Source: Rhizobium grahamii CCGE 502
GTDB lineage: Bacteria > Pseudomonadota > Alphaproteobacteria > Rhizobiales > Rhizobiaceae
DNA: 64,000 nucleotides
Direction of reading: 5' to 3'
Assembly (NCBI RefSeq): GCF_000298315.2
Contig: NZ_AEYE02000035.1
Span: 1 to 64,000, forward strand
Shown: one piece after another, positions 18,871-28,300 of the stretch
Position numbering within the stretch: position 1 is the stretch's first letter
Layout: each line of letters starts with the position of its first letter
Position numbers and translations under genes: made by a program
The notes under the pieces: model-generated
Told to the model about the DNA's origin: nothing
The model's database searches: none
The model's input: the letters and a program-made list of their open reading frames with translations, nothing else

Positions 18871-19692
18871 ATGCTCAACGCCGTTCGCTGGATCGTTTTT
18901 TTGCTAGCCGCTTTTGTCATGAACTTTCCGGTGATTGTCACGTTCGTGACCTCGCTCAAAAGCGCGCGGGAACTGTCAATGAATGCCGGCCTCCTGGTCA
19001 GCCAACCGACACTCGAGAACTACCTTGGCGTCCTGACACAGACGGATCGTTTCAATATCTATTCCTATCTTCTCAACAGCACGATCGCTTCCCTGATCGG
19101 CACGAGCCTTGCCATCGTCCTGGCATTTCCGGCCGCCTACGCCATCGCCCGGAGCGAGGCAGGCAAACGAACGCTGCTGCCTGTCATCATCAACCTGCGG
19201 GCCGTACCGCTGATCATCTTCGCAATCCCGCTTTACATGATGTATCAATGGCTTGGGCTTCTCGATACCCAGCTCGGACTTGGGCTTATCCTGACGATCG
19301 TCAACACGCCGCTCGCACTCATCATCATGGTCAATGCGATTTCCGACGTCCCGCTCGAGCTCGACGAGGCTGCGAAAGTCGATGGTGCGAGCTCCCTTCA
19401 GGTCATGCTCATGATCATCCGGCCGGTCGTCCGGCCGGCGCTGGTGACCACTTTCATTTTTGGCTTCATCACCGCCTGGAACGAATTCCTGTTCGGCCTG
19501 ATGCTGACAACCAGTCGTGCCGTTCCGATGACAGTCGGCGCCTCGTTTTTCTTCGCGGCCAGCGGCGGTGGCGTCCGGTGGGGAACGGCTTCGGCCGTGA
19601 TGATGCTTGGCGCGCTACCACCGGCCGCGCTCGGCCTTCTCATGTACCGGCAGATCTCGGGTTCGATGACCGCCGGCGCCATCAAGGGATAA
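18871..19692 (+). CDS. Sugar ABC transporter permease 2 (CUT1, MalG-like)
   Basis: This 273-residue permease is preceded by AGGAGG. It has about six transmembrane segments and the EAA loop DEAAKVDGASSLQVMLM (about 165-181) with the MalG-type FITAWNEFLFGLML. It is the last gene of the amino-sugar operon. The missing ATP-binding subunit is presumably a shared MsmX/UgpC-type ATPase elsewhere in the genome. Confidence 0.9.
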   Translation: MLNAVRWIVFLLAAFVMNFPVIVTFVTSLKSARELSMNAGLLVSQPTLENYLGVLTQTDRFNIYSYLLNSTIASLIGTSLAIVLAFPAAYAIARSEAGKRTLLPVIINLRAVPLIIFAIPLYMMYQWLGLLDTQLGLGLILTIVNTPLALIIMVNAISDVPLELDEAAKVDGASSLQVMLMIIRPVVRPALVTTFIFGFITAWNEFLFGLMLTTSRAVPMTVGASFFFAASGGGVRWGTASAVMMLGALPPAALGLLMYRQISGSMTAGAIKG

Positions 19693-20051
19693 CCGTTCCT
19701 GCACCGGCGGCTCGTGACCAAGGTCTTGCAGCGCATCAAACGTTCCGTTCGCAGAGCGGCGATGTCGTGCAAAAAAACGGCTCGCCTGAGCTGCCAAGCT
19801 TCTCTATGGCGTGAATGGCGCGTGCAAACGAATGCGGCTGATCTATGGGAACGAAGTCCGCAAGGTCTCTCAATCTCCTGGAACAAAGGCACACACTCAA
19901 ACGCTCCGCGGTCGCCGCGGCGGTGAGTGGGGTAGTAGACCTCCAAAATGTCGTTAAGCGGCTCCGCAGCACGGATCCTTTGCTACAACGCGCCGTGCGT
20001 CCTTGGCTCCGGTTGAACTGAAGAACCCCTATCGCCTCCAGCTCCGCGCGT
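19693..20051. other. Gene-poor gap after the sugar importer
   Basis: These 359 bp hold no open frame with coding character on either strand. Short ORFs occur but have rare codons, no SD and Arg/Ser-rich translations. No terminator with a U-run was seen. A small CCGCGG inverted repeat lies at 19906-19920. Confidence 0.5.
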
Positions 20052-20372
20052 CTAATACCCGGCCTTGCGCCATCCCGCGGCGCGCGCTTCTTGTTCGGAG
20101 CAGAACCAGCGCTCCCCGTATTGAGGCGATATCTTCGTTGCCTCGTAGTAGTGTTGGCCTGGAACGTGATAGATGCGTTCGCCCGAATTGATGCTGACGT
20201 TGCCCTTGATGTTGCAGGCCGTGCCGCGTTGAATGATCACACCGTTTTCGATGATCATCGGCTGTGACGGCGCAGCGAACGGGGAAGTCACGGCGTCCGG
20301 TAGAACCGTATAACCGCCGGCTCCCAGAAAGGCCGCTGCCGAACATAACCCCACAACTGCTGCAAACTTCAT
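20052..20372 (-). CDS. Small exported sunset-domain (ExoI-like) protein
   Basis: The 106-residue protein has an N-terminal signal segment (MKFAAVVGLCSAAAFLGAGG). The C-terminal domain reads CNIKGNVSINSGERIYHVPG, then YYEATKISPQYGERWFCSEQEARAAGW. This matches the short domain found at the end of rhizobial ExoI-type and nuclease-like proteins, often called the sunset domain; two conserved cysteines may pair. The function is unknown. The start is ATG 20372 with AGGGGTG upstream. It stands alone, transcribed away from the alginate-type operon. Confidence 0.75.
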   Translation of the reverse strand: MKFAAVVGLCSAAAFLGAGGYTVLPDAVTSPFAAPSQPMIIENGVIIQRGTACNIKGNVSINSGERIYHVPGQHYYEATKISPQYGERWFCSEQEARAAGWRKAGY

Positions 20373-20997
20373 GCATCACCCCTATAACCTCTCAGGGTTG
20401 TAGCACGACGCCGTTAGCGCCGCGTATACGAGTTCTCTTAAATGCGAGATGAAAAGATTTGCGCCGACAGCAGAATTGCAAAGCGCTCTGTGCGGGGGTT
20501 TTGCACGCTGTGCTTGGCTTGGCCATATTTGCGCAGTTCAAGCGAGAGACGCAAAGGCGGTTATGCCGCGTCGCGGGACTTACATGTTGCGGGCTGCAGC
20601 AAAGGACTGCGGACATCGGCGCTACTCTGCACTTGCAGTATAATTCACCAGAACTGACTATTCGCGTCAAGATTTCCAATATACATTTGAGGTAGCCAAA
20701 TCTCGCACCGATGCTTGAATGTTAGACTTTATATTTCTATTGAAAGGTGGCGCATACTCGCGCGTAATTGCCTGATTTTCCTGATTTAATCCAGTATAGG
20801 ATTTGTACCTGAAGCTTTATATTATAGCCCGTTTGTTTTTATTAGTTGCATACGGAGTTATTTGCGCCTAGCATGTAATCGCCGCGATACCAAGGACGAT
20901 CAATAATACGTCCGGGTGGGGTTTCCTTAAACTGCAAGAATTCGTTCCGTAGAAGCCATTCATCGGAAAGTTTAACACGCGCAGACAGAGGCCGCCC
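20373..20997. promoter_or_regulatory. Long leader/promoter region upstream of the alginate-type operon
   Basis: This is a 625-bp region between divergent genes. Its right part (about 20680-20860) is strongly AT-rich, unlike the surrounding coding DNA, and is the likely promoter area for algD. An imperfect 22-bp palindrome (CTATAACC/GGTTGTAG) lies at 20382-20403, beside the start of the small sunset gene. I found no confident sigma-54 or sigma-70 hexamers and no riboswitch fold. Confidence 0.5.
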
Positions 20998-22389
20998 ATG
21001 GAACTTGATCTTCATTCCATTCACCATGCTTCGAAGCAAAAAGTTGCCCTTCTTGACACGTATTATCCGGGCACCGAGACGCGCACCCATCGGGTCAGTG
21101 TCTTTGGTGCCGGCTATGTTGGTTGTGTATCTTCCGCATGCCTTTGCAATGACGGATTCCCCGTAGTGGCGGTTGATCCCGACCCCTTCAAGGTTGAGCA
21201 CCTCGCCGATGGTCAGGCCCCGATCGTAGAGCCAGGTCTGGACGAGCTGCTTCAGAACGCCCACGCCGGCGATCTGTTAAATGCCACACAATCGGCAGCC
21301 GACGCCATCAACGACACGGATATCTCGTTTTGCTGTGTCGGCACGCCAAGCCTTCCCGACGGAACCCTGGATACCAATCATGTGCGCCAGGTTTGCGAGG
21401 ATATCGGCAAGGCGCTTCGGCACAAGAACGACTTCCACATCGTCGTCATGCGGTCGACCATCCTTCCCGGGACGATGGAAGAAATCGTCATCCCGACACT
21501 GGAGAGGGCTTCCGGCAAGGTCGCTGGACGTGATTTTGGTGTTGCCTACTATCCGGAATTTCTTCGTGAAAGCACGGCGATTGCCGATTACTACAAGCCC
21601 GGCGCCATCGTGTTTGGACAGTATGCGGACGATACGCGTTCGATTGATGTCCTCAGGGAACTTGTCGGCAGCATCGGCGTAACACCACACGTCATCCCGA
21701 TGCGGAGCGCTGAAATCGTCAAGTATGCCAACAACTGCTGGCATGCTGTGAAAATCAGCTTCTCCAACGAGATCGGCAATATCTGCAAGGCCAAGGATAT
21801 CGATAGCCATGTGGTGATGGACGTGCTCTGCTCGGACACCCGCCTGAACATTTCCCGTGCCTACATGAAACCGGGATTTGCCTTTGGCGGCTCCTGCCTT
21901 CCCAAGGATCTCAGGGCATTGACGGCGCTCGGCCGATCGATGAACGTCCCGACACCGCTTCTGGACGCGGCCAGGCTTGCCAACAACGTTCAGATCGATC
22001 ACGCACGTTCGCTCGTTGATGCGGCACCACATGAAAAAATCGGGTTCATCGGCGTGACCTTCAAGGCTGACACCGACGATCTCAGGGAAAGCCCGCTCCT
22101 CGCGTTGGTCGAGGGCTTCCTTGGCAAGGGCAAGGAGGTGACGATCTACGATCCAAACGTTGCCAGGGATGCCAGCCAGGGCCGCAACTTCCTCAAGCAC
22201 ATCGCCGTCCTTCTGCGCGACGGCATGGACGAGGTCATTGCGTCCTCCGAGGTCATCGTCGTCGGCAACAAGTATCCCGGCTTGAAGGATGCGCTCGAAG
22301 CCGCCGGCATGCCTGTTACCGTCATTGACCTCGCCCGCATCGAACGGCCCGAGAACGGGAACATCACCTACCACGGCTTGTGCTGGTGA
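20998..22389 (+). CDS. algD: GDP-mannose 6-dehydrogenase
   Basis: This cytosolic enzyme oxidises GDP-mannose to GDP-mannuronate, the monomer for alginate. The 463-residue protein has the NAD motif GAGYVG (37-42) and the catalytic Cys300 in YMKPGFAFGGSCLPKDLRAL. That form is typical of AlgD rather than of UDP-glucose dehydrogenases, which usually have GFGGSCFPKD. Compared with known AlgD the N-terminus is about 31 residues longer. The start at 20998 has GAGG 6 nt upstream and no better internal start exists, so the extension may be real. It is the first gene of a co-directional block that includes alg8 and alg44, which supports the call over UDP-sugar dehydrogenase. Confidence 0.92.
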   Translation: MELDLHSIHHASKQKVALLDTYYPGTETRTHRVSVFGAGYVGCVSSACLCNDGFPVVAVDPDPFKVEHLADGQAPIVEPGLDELLQNAHAGDLLNATQSAADAINDTDISFCCVGTPSLPDGTLDTNHVRQVCEDIGKALRHKNDFHIVVMRSTILPGTMEEIVIPTLERASGKVAGRDFGVAYYPEFLRESTAIADYYKPGAIVFGQYADDTRSIDVLRELVGSIGVTPHVIPMRSAEIVKYANNCWHAVKISFSNEIGNICKAKDIDSHVVMDVLCSDTRLNISRAYMKPGFAFGGSCLPKDLRALTALGRSMNVPTPLLDAARLANNVQIDHARSLVDAAPHEKIGFIGVTFKADTDDLRESPLLALVEGFLGKGKEVTIYDPNVARDASQGRNFLKHIAVLLRDGMDEVIASSEVIVVGNKYPGLKDALEAAGMPVTVIDLARIERPENGNITYHGLCW

Positions 22390-22492
22390 TTGTTCCGCGC
22401 CGGCCGCGGCAGGTGGCCGGCGCACCGTCCGGGTTCTGAAGGGGAACGCGTCGGGCTTACCGATATCTATCAGGTCATAATCAATAAGGCAG

Positions 22493-24148
22493 ATGCCAAT
22501 GGCGGGGATACGAGACGCCGATCACGAAGGACCAGTAGCGACGCCAGTGGATCGTCTGCTTGGCGCGAAGTCATACACGCGCGAGGCCCGTTCCGCCTCG
22601 CGCTTCGTCGCCTGGAGCGAGACGCTCGAAGCCCATCTCGCCTATATTGTCCTCGTCGTCTGCATCGCCTGCATTACCCCGATCGACAGTCTTGCAAGCG
22701 CCCACTCGGGAGCCCTGTTCGGCCTCGGCTTGCTTGCGCTTTGGCGCTATGGCTGGGGACTGACGCATTTCGTGCGGTCGAACATCTATCGCTCGCTCGT
22801 GTTTCCCAAAATGCGCAAGGTCGCCGATGACTGCATGCTGGACAATGATGGCCGGGCGACGAACCAGCATGCCTTTCTGCTCGTCACCAGCTACCGCATC
22901 GATGGGGATACGACCGCCGCCGTCTATCGCGCGGCATTCGAGGCTGCAAAGGGGGCGCCCTGTGAGGTCACCGTTGTGGCCTCCATCGTCGAACTCGGCG
23001 ACCAGCGGTTGGTCAAACTGCTTCATCGGCTGATCTGTAGCAATGACACGAAGGTGTCGCTGATTATCACCCGCATTGCCGGCAGCGGCAAACGCGACGC
23101 GCTGGCCTATGCCTTCCGGGCAATATCGCGACAAGACCCCGGAGAAAACGACATTGTCGCAGTCATCGACGGCGATTCGATCGTGCCACCCGACCTTGTC
23201 AGCAAATGCCTCGGCTTTTTCCGGGCAAATAGCCGTGTTGGAGCGCTGACGACCGACGAGGTTTCCCGCGTCCACGGCAAGGCGAAGTTTCATATCTGGT
23301 ACAGCCTGCGTTTTGCCCAGCGCCACATTCTCATGTCGTCGAACGGGCTGTCACGCAAGGTGCTCACGCTAACCGGGCGCATGTCTATGTTCCGGGCGTC
23401 GATCATCTGCAACCCCGACTTCGTAAGGCAGGTCGAGTCTGACTACGTCGACCACTGGCGCTTCGGACGACTGAAATTCCTGACCGGTGATGACAAGTCG
23501 AGCTGGTTCTGGCTCCTGCGCAACGGCTACCAGATGCTTTACGTTCCTGACGTCGTTGTCGCAACCGTCGAGGAACCTCCGTCGAAACTGTTTTTCCCGG
23601 CTGCGACGCAATTGATGGCGCGCTGGTTCGGCAACATGCTGCGGACGAATTCTCGGGCATTAGCGCTCGGACCGCGCAAAGTCGGCTACTTCACATGGTG
23701 GACAATCTTTGATCAGCGCGTTTCGATGTGGACCTCCCTTGCCGGACTGGCGATGGTGTTTCTTGTCGGCCTGTTCGAAACGCCATTCGCGTTCCTAATC
23801 TACATTCTCTGGGTCCTGGTCACTCGCTACATATTGACGCTGATGCTGTTCAATTCCAGGCCGAGGGCGTCTGCCCTCTACCCCTTTTTCATCTATTTCA
23901 ACCAGATCTACGGATCGATCATCAAGACCTACATCTTCTTCCATCTGAACAAGCAGCGGTGGACCCGTCAGAAGACAACGCTTGCAGATGGTCGCTCCCG
24001 TTTCGCAGGCCGCCTTGGCGAATTTTCGTCCGCTTTCGTGCAGGCCACCGCAGTCACGGTATTCATCACCATCGTCGCTCTCGTCCTCGGCCAGATTGCT
24101 GTCCCGGACGCATCCATATTTGCAATGGCCTACGGCCTGGACAGATAG
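22493..24148 (+). CDS. alg8: Alginate-type polymerase, family 2 glycosyltransferase Alg8
   Basis: This 551-residue inner-membrane synthase would polymerise mannuronate from GDP-mannuronate. Two hydrophobic segments lie near 48-64 and 73-84. The cytosolic GT2 domain follows, with SGKRDAL (198-204), the metal motif DGDS (226-229) and the catalytic TGDDKSSWFW (331-340). RWFGNMLR (377-384) is the Alg8 form of the (Q)xxRW product-channel motif. C-terminal membrane segments are near 410-450 and 525-545, with HLNKQRWTRQ between them. ATG 22493 has AAGG upstream. alg44 follows after 15 bp; in known systems Alg8 and Alg44 form the c-di-GMP-gated synthase. Confidence 0.92.
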   Translation: MPMAGIRDADHEGPVATPVDRLLGAKSYTREARSASRFVAWSETLEAHLAYIVLVVCIACITPIDSLASAHSGALFGLGLLALWRYGWGLTHFVRSNIYRSLVFPKMRKVADDCMLDNDGRATNQHAFLLVTSYRIDGDTTAAVYRAAFEAAKGAPCEVTVVASIVELGDQRLVKLLHRLICSNDTKVSLIITRIAGSGKRDALAYAFRAISRQDPGENDIVAVIDGDSIVPPDLVSKCLGFFRANSRVGALTTDEVSRVHGKAKFHIWYSLRFAQRHILMSSNGLSRKVLTLTGRMSMFRASIICNPDFVRQVESDYVDHWRFGRLKFLTGDDKSSWFWLLRNGYQMLYVPDVVVATVEEPPSKLFFPAATQLMARWFGNMLRTNSRALALGPRKVGYFTWWTIFDQRVSMWTSLAGLAMVFLVGLFETPFAFLIYILWVLVTRYILTLMLFNSRPRASALYPFFIYFNQIYGSIIKTYIFFHLNKQRWTRQKTTLADGRSRFAGRLGEFSSAFVQATAVTVFITIVALVLGQIAVPDASIFAMAYGLDR

Positions 24149-24163
24149 ATTGAGGAAGCGGAT

Positions 24164-25294
24164 ATGAACGTCGTTAAATTTGAAGCCGATGTACAACGCC
24201 AGCATCCACGTTTTAAGCTTCCCTTGAAATGCGTCATCGAGGGCTATCGCTATGATTGCCTCGACTGGTCGGTCGGTGGCATAGGCGTCGCGACCGGCAA
24301 AACCGTGTTACCAGAGTTCACGACATTTCCGGTCGACCTGGAATTCCCGTTCGACGGCTTTGTCTTCACCTTGAGGGTTAACGCGCAGATTCGCTATTGC
24401 GATCCGGTCAAGGGACGAACCGGATTCCAGTACATGTCCCTGACGGAAGACCAACTCCGATTTCTCCGGTATGTCAGGGATGCCCATCTGACGGGCGAGG
24501 TTGTCACTCTCGACGACCTCCTCGATCTGTCGAGCCGATCCATCGACCACCACAGCCGGAAGAAGGAACCAGAACCTCAGCGACAGTCGGGACGCCATCG
24601 CTACACGGCCCTCGCGAAACGGTCGCTCCGCATTGGGTTGCTGGCAGCTCTCTGTCTGGCGGTCGTCCTGTTCCTGTGGGGTGCGCTCTATCAAAAGCTT
24701 TGGACATTCCGCGCCGACGAGTCGCTCGTGACGATCGATTCAGCTGCCGTGATCGCGCCGTCCGACGGAGTCGTCACCAACGTTGTTACCCAAGGGGCTG
24801 TCAAGGCAGGCGATCCGGTTGCCACGATACTGCCAACGGCGAACAACAAAAGTATCAGCGTGCTTGCCCGCTGTGACTGCATTGTCCAGGACGTCCAGGT
24901 GGAACTGGACAGCCAGGTGCGGGCCGGGCAGCGGCTCCTTTCCCTGCGCATGGCGAATGCGAAACCTCATATCGTGGCGATGGTCGACTACACCCAGGCG
25001 CAGCGTCTCTTCAGGGGCGCCCGGGTGCTCGTCGATCTTCCCCATGGACCACGAATCCCTGATGCATCGATCCGAGATTTGCCGAAACTTACAACCACCG
25101 ACCTTGAATCCGGCAACCGCATTCCGATCAACATCGACGTCGGCAATGCAGATCTGTCTTCGTTCGTCGGAACGCCCGTGACCGTACGCTTCGTGCAATT
25201 GCCGTGGACGGGCCTGCCGCTTGCCGAAGCGGTGAGTGAGGCGGTCGGGACGATCGATACCGGGAGCGCGCCGCCTGCGCAAACGAAGGGGTGA
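24164..25294 (+). CDS. alg44: Alginate-type synthase co-polymerase Alg44 (PilZ c-di-GMP receptor)
   Basis: The 376-residue protein has an N-terminal PilZ domain with the c-di-GMP residues RQHPR (12-16) and DWSVGG (34-39). Both RxxxR and D/NxSxxG are intact, so ligand binding is expected. One transmembrane helix (about 157-175) leads to a periplasmic biotinyl-lipoyl/HlyD-like domain (about 190-340). In Pseudomonas, c-di-GMP binding to Alg44 switches on Alg8, and the same post-translational control is inferred here. GAGG lies upstream of the ATG. The gene sits between alg8 and the epimerase gene. Confidence 0.93.
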   Translation: MNVVKFEADVQRQHPRFKLPLKCVIEGYRYDCLDWSVGGIGVATGKTVLPEFTTFPVDLEFPFDGFVFTLRVNAQIRYCDPVKGRTGFQYMSLTEDQLRFLRYVRDAHLTGEVVTLDDLLDLSSRSIDHHSRKKEPEPQRQSGRHRYTALAKRSLRIGLLAALCLAVVLFLWGALYQKLWTFRADESLVTIDSAAVIAPSDGVVTNVVTQGAVKAGDPVATILPTANNKSISVLARCDCIVQDVQVELDSQVRAGQRLLSLRMANAKPHIVAMVDYTQAQRLFRGARVLVDLPHGPRIPDASIRDLPKLTTTDLESGNRIPINIDVGNADLSSFVGTPVTVRFVQLPWTGLPLAEAVSEAVGTIDTGSAPPAQTKG

Positions 25295-25371
25295 GCTTCT
25301 GAGCAACAGCACGTCGCGTCAAACGAGCTCGACAGTCTGCAATGACGAGGAAACTGACGGAGTCCATGCGT

Positions 25372-28300
25372 ATGACCTGCAAAAAGCGATCCCTTGCAGA
25401 ATTGATGACTGCTAGCCTGGCTGGCGTCGTCCTGTTCGCTGCCAGTCTTGGCCCGGCATTAGCGCAGGCAGCTGATGGCGCCGGCGAAATCGTCGACAGG
25501 ATCCGACAGTCCGTCCTTGACGTCGACAAGGCCAAGATGCCTGCCGAGCGCGTCAAGGCCTATGAGCGGGCCCGCGACGAACTGACTGCGCTCACTCAGG
25601 CGGCACAGAGCGGTGACGAGGCTGCCCGAACGGGCATCGAAGATCTGAAGACGGATGGCATCACGCCAGATGTCGTGACATCGGGATCGCTGAGCGCGAC
25701 ACTGTCCAGTCTGACCGACAAGGGCCTCGATCCCGACGAGCGGATCGCCACGCGGTTGAAGATCGACGATCTGATCGAAGCGCTGTCGGCCCCGGAGCTC
25801 AAGGTATCGGCCCTTGCCTTTTATGCCCGCCAGATCGCAAGCGATCATGACGCGGCGCTTGCCCTCCTCGAGCGGGCGATTGGTGAGACCGCCAAATTGA
25901 CCGGGGCGGAAGAAAAGAATGCAGCCCTGAACGACATCGCCCAGGTTGGGTCCTATGTCGAACCGATGCTGACGTCGAAAATCATCAACAAGGCGATCAG
26001 TGGCATGTGGCCGACTCGGATGCGTGGGTTTGCTCGCTACGATGTTGCCCTTAGGATCCTCGGCGATCGGAAAATCGGCAAGAAGGATGTCAGGGACGCC
26101 AAGTTCGAAGAGATTTCCGCCGCGATCGGAACCGAGCTCAACGCCGGCCGGATGGAGCAAGCCCTGCTTCTCGCCCTTGCTGTCGATCCGGAATCGTCAA
26201 GACACCGCGCGGATGCCGTGAACGAGGTTCTGAACGCTGCGCTCAAGGTGAACGCCGTAAACCTTTTCCCGGTGCTGGCAACCAGTCTCTCCGACAGGAG
26301 CGACCAGGAAGACCTCATCGTTCGCATCGTCAAGAACCGTGTCGATGCCAATCGCCTGATCGATGCGACCGCGATGACCGATGCGATGGACAGCGGCCCG
26401 GGGCTCGCGGAGATCGACTTCATCCTTGCGACCGAACTCGATGATCGCGGCCTGACAAAAATGGCCAGTGAGCAATATGAACGAGGTACGATCGTCGCCA
26501 AAGGGTTGAGCGGCGAGGCGAAGGAAGCAGCGCTGATCGCTGCCATCAGTGGCGCGACCGATCTGAAGCGCTTTGACGATGCCACCTCGTTTGCCGATCA
26601 ACTGAAGGACATTGCAGGCGCGTCAAATGCCCTCGGCAACCTTGCGAAAGCTTTTGCAGACAGCGACGACCTCACGAAGGCTGAGGCGCTTCTGCCGAAG
26701 ATTGCGGAACTGAAGGACCGGGAGCAAGCCCTCTCAGGCATAGGACGCGCCAAGGCAAGGGCGGGCGATCTTGATCAGGCCGCCAGGATCGCGAACGAGA
26801 TCGCAAACGATGAAGACAAGGGCCGCGTACAGTCGGAAATTGTTCGCGTCATTGCTCGCAGCGGGAAAATCGATGATGCGCTCGGCCTCGCAACCTCTAT
26901 CAGGGAGCCGGAGTATCGTGTTGAAGCGCTGCTGCGCCTCGCAAAGGAAATGTCCGGAAAGAATGGTGGGGACCGGGCCCGCGACGTCATCGGTCAGGCG
27001 ATCAGTTTCACCGGCGGCATAGGCAAGGCAGAACAACGCGATGACCTTTATTTCGACATCATCGACTACCTGTCCAAGTCCAACCAGATCGAGCTTGCCA
27101 AGACCCTCGTTGGCAAGATCTCCGATGAGAAGTTGAAGGCCAAGGCGGCCGGACGCATTGCCAGCCGCGCCGCCTTGTCCGGCGATGCCAAGAGTGCGTT
27201 CGCCTATCTCGAGACCCAGCCCTCAGCGGGCGGCGAAGCCCTCAGGGCCGAGGTGCTGGTCGCAGCCGCAAGCGATCCGGCCTATGTCAAGACAGCTGTC
27301 CTGTCGACCCGCGACATTCGCGATCCGATGCTGCGCGTCAAAACGTTTCGCGCCATCGCTGAAGTTCAGCTTGCTCATCTCGACCGCCTTGGTTTCGGGA
27401 TGGGCAAGGGCGAGCCGGCCGACTACCGGGCACAGTTGACCTTGCCGCAGGATGACGAGGAAACCCTCGCAAGCGTTTCCACGTCGGTCTTCAGCGACGG
27501 CAGGATGTCGCTCCATACGACGTCGATGCCGCCGCCGCTTGCCGGATACGGCTATCCCGATATCAGCAAGACTGCAGCGACCACGCGCGCAATGATTCCG
27601 CTGCCTGTCGCGGGCCGTGTATCGATAACGCTTGGGAACCTCAGTCCCTATGAAAGCAAGTTCATGGAGGATCTCGCCGGCGGATTTACCGGCCTCTCTC
27701 ATGCCGCACGGGCGCAGGGCCTGCTTTATCCGCGGATCATTGTCATCCAGAGCGGGATCTATACCCTCGGCAGCCTGGCGACGCAGCTTGACAGCGTTGC
27801 CGGCGCGCAGCTCGTAGAACGGGATGGCGATGTCGTGACGCTTCGCGCTCCCTTGCTTGTCGGAGAGGCAGCGAGCCTTATCCTATCCGGACAGGAGGCT
27901 TCCGTCTATCGCCTGTCCGCAACCGCCGGAGCCTTCGTCGCAGTCGCCGGCAAGCTCTACATCCAGGACACGACAGTGACGTCGTGGGACGAGATTTTGC
28001 AGGAGGCGAGGAGCTCCAACAAGGCCACGCGCGGAACGTTCCGGCCGTTCATCGTCGGCTGGAGCAATTCCGAAATGTATGTTGGCGGATCGGTCCTTAA
28101 TTCGCTGGGCTATGCAGCCTCGAAGTCCTTCGGGCTGACTTTTTCAGCTGGTCCGAAAGCCATAGCCAAGGCGCGCGATACATTGAAAAACCCGACCGGC
28201 ATTGTCGTCGAGAATTACTTCCACAATTTCGAATACGGCTTCTACTCATACGAAGCCGACGACATATCGCTTGTTGGCAACGAATACGCGAACAACGTTC

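Noticed and set aside
19714-19926. Plus-strand 70-codon frame after the sugar permease
   Set aside because: Arg/Ser-rich, no SD and no motif; also overlapped by an equally poor frame on the other strand.
20735-20760. TGGCGC-like element before algD considered as a sigma-54 promoter
   Set aside because: The -12 TTGC element is not present at the needed spacing.
20842-21264. Minus-strand frame of 140 codons overlapping the algD start, with a protein-like C-terminal half
   Set aside because: It overlaps 267 bp of algD antisense and has no recognised family. Its stop lies in the algD leader. It is kept only as a curiosity; conservation in relatives would revive it.
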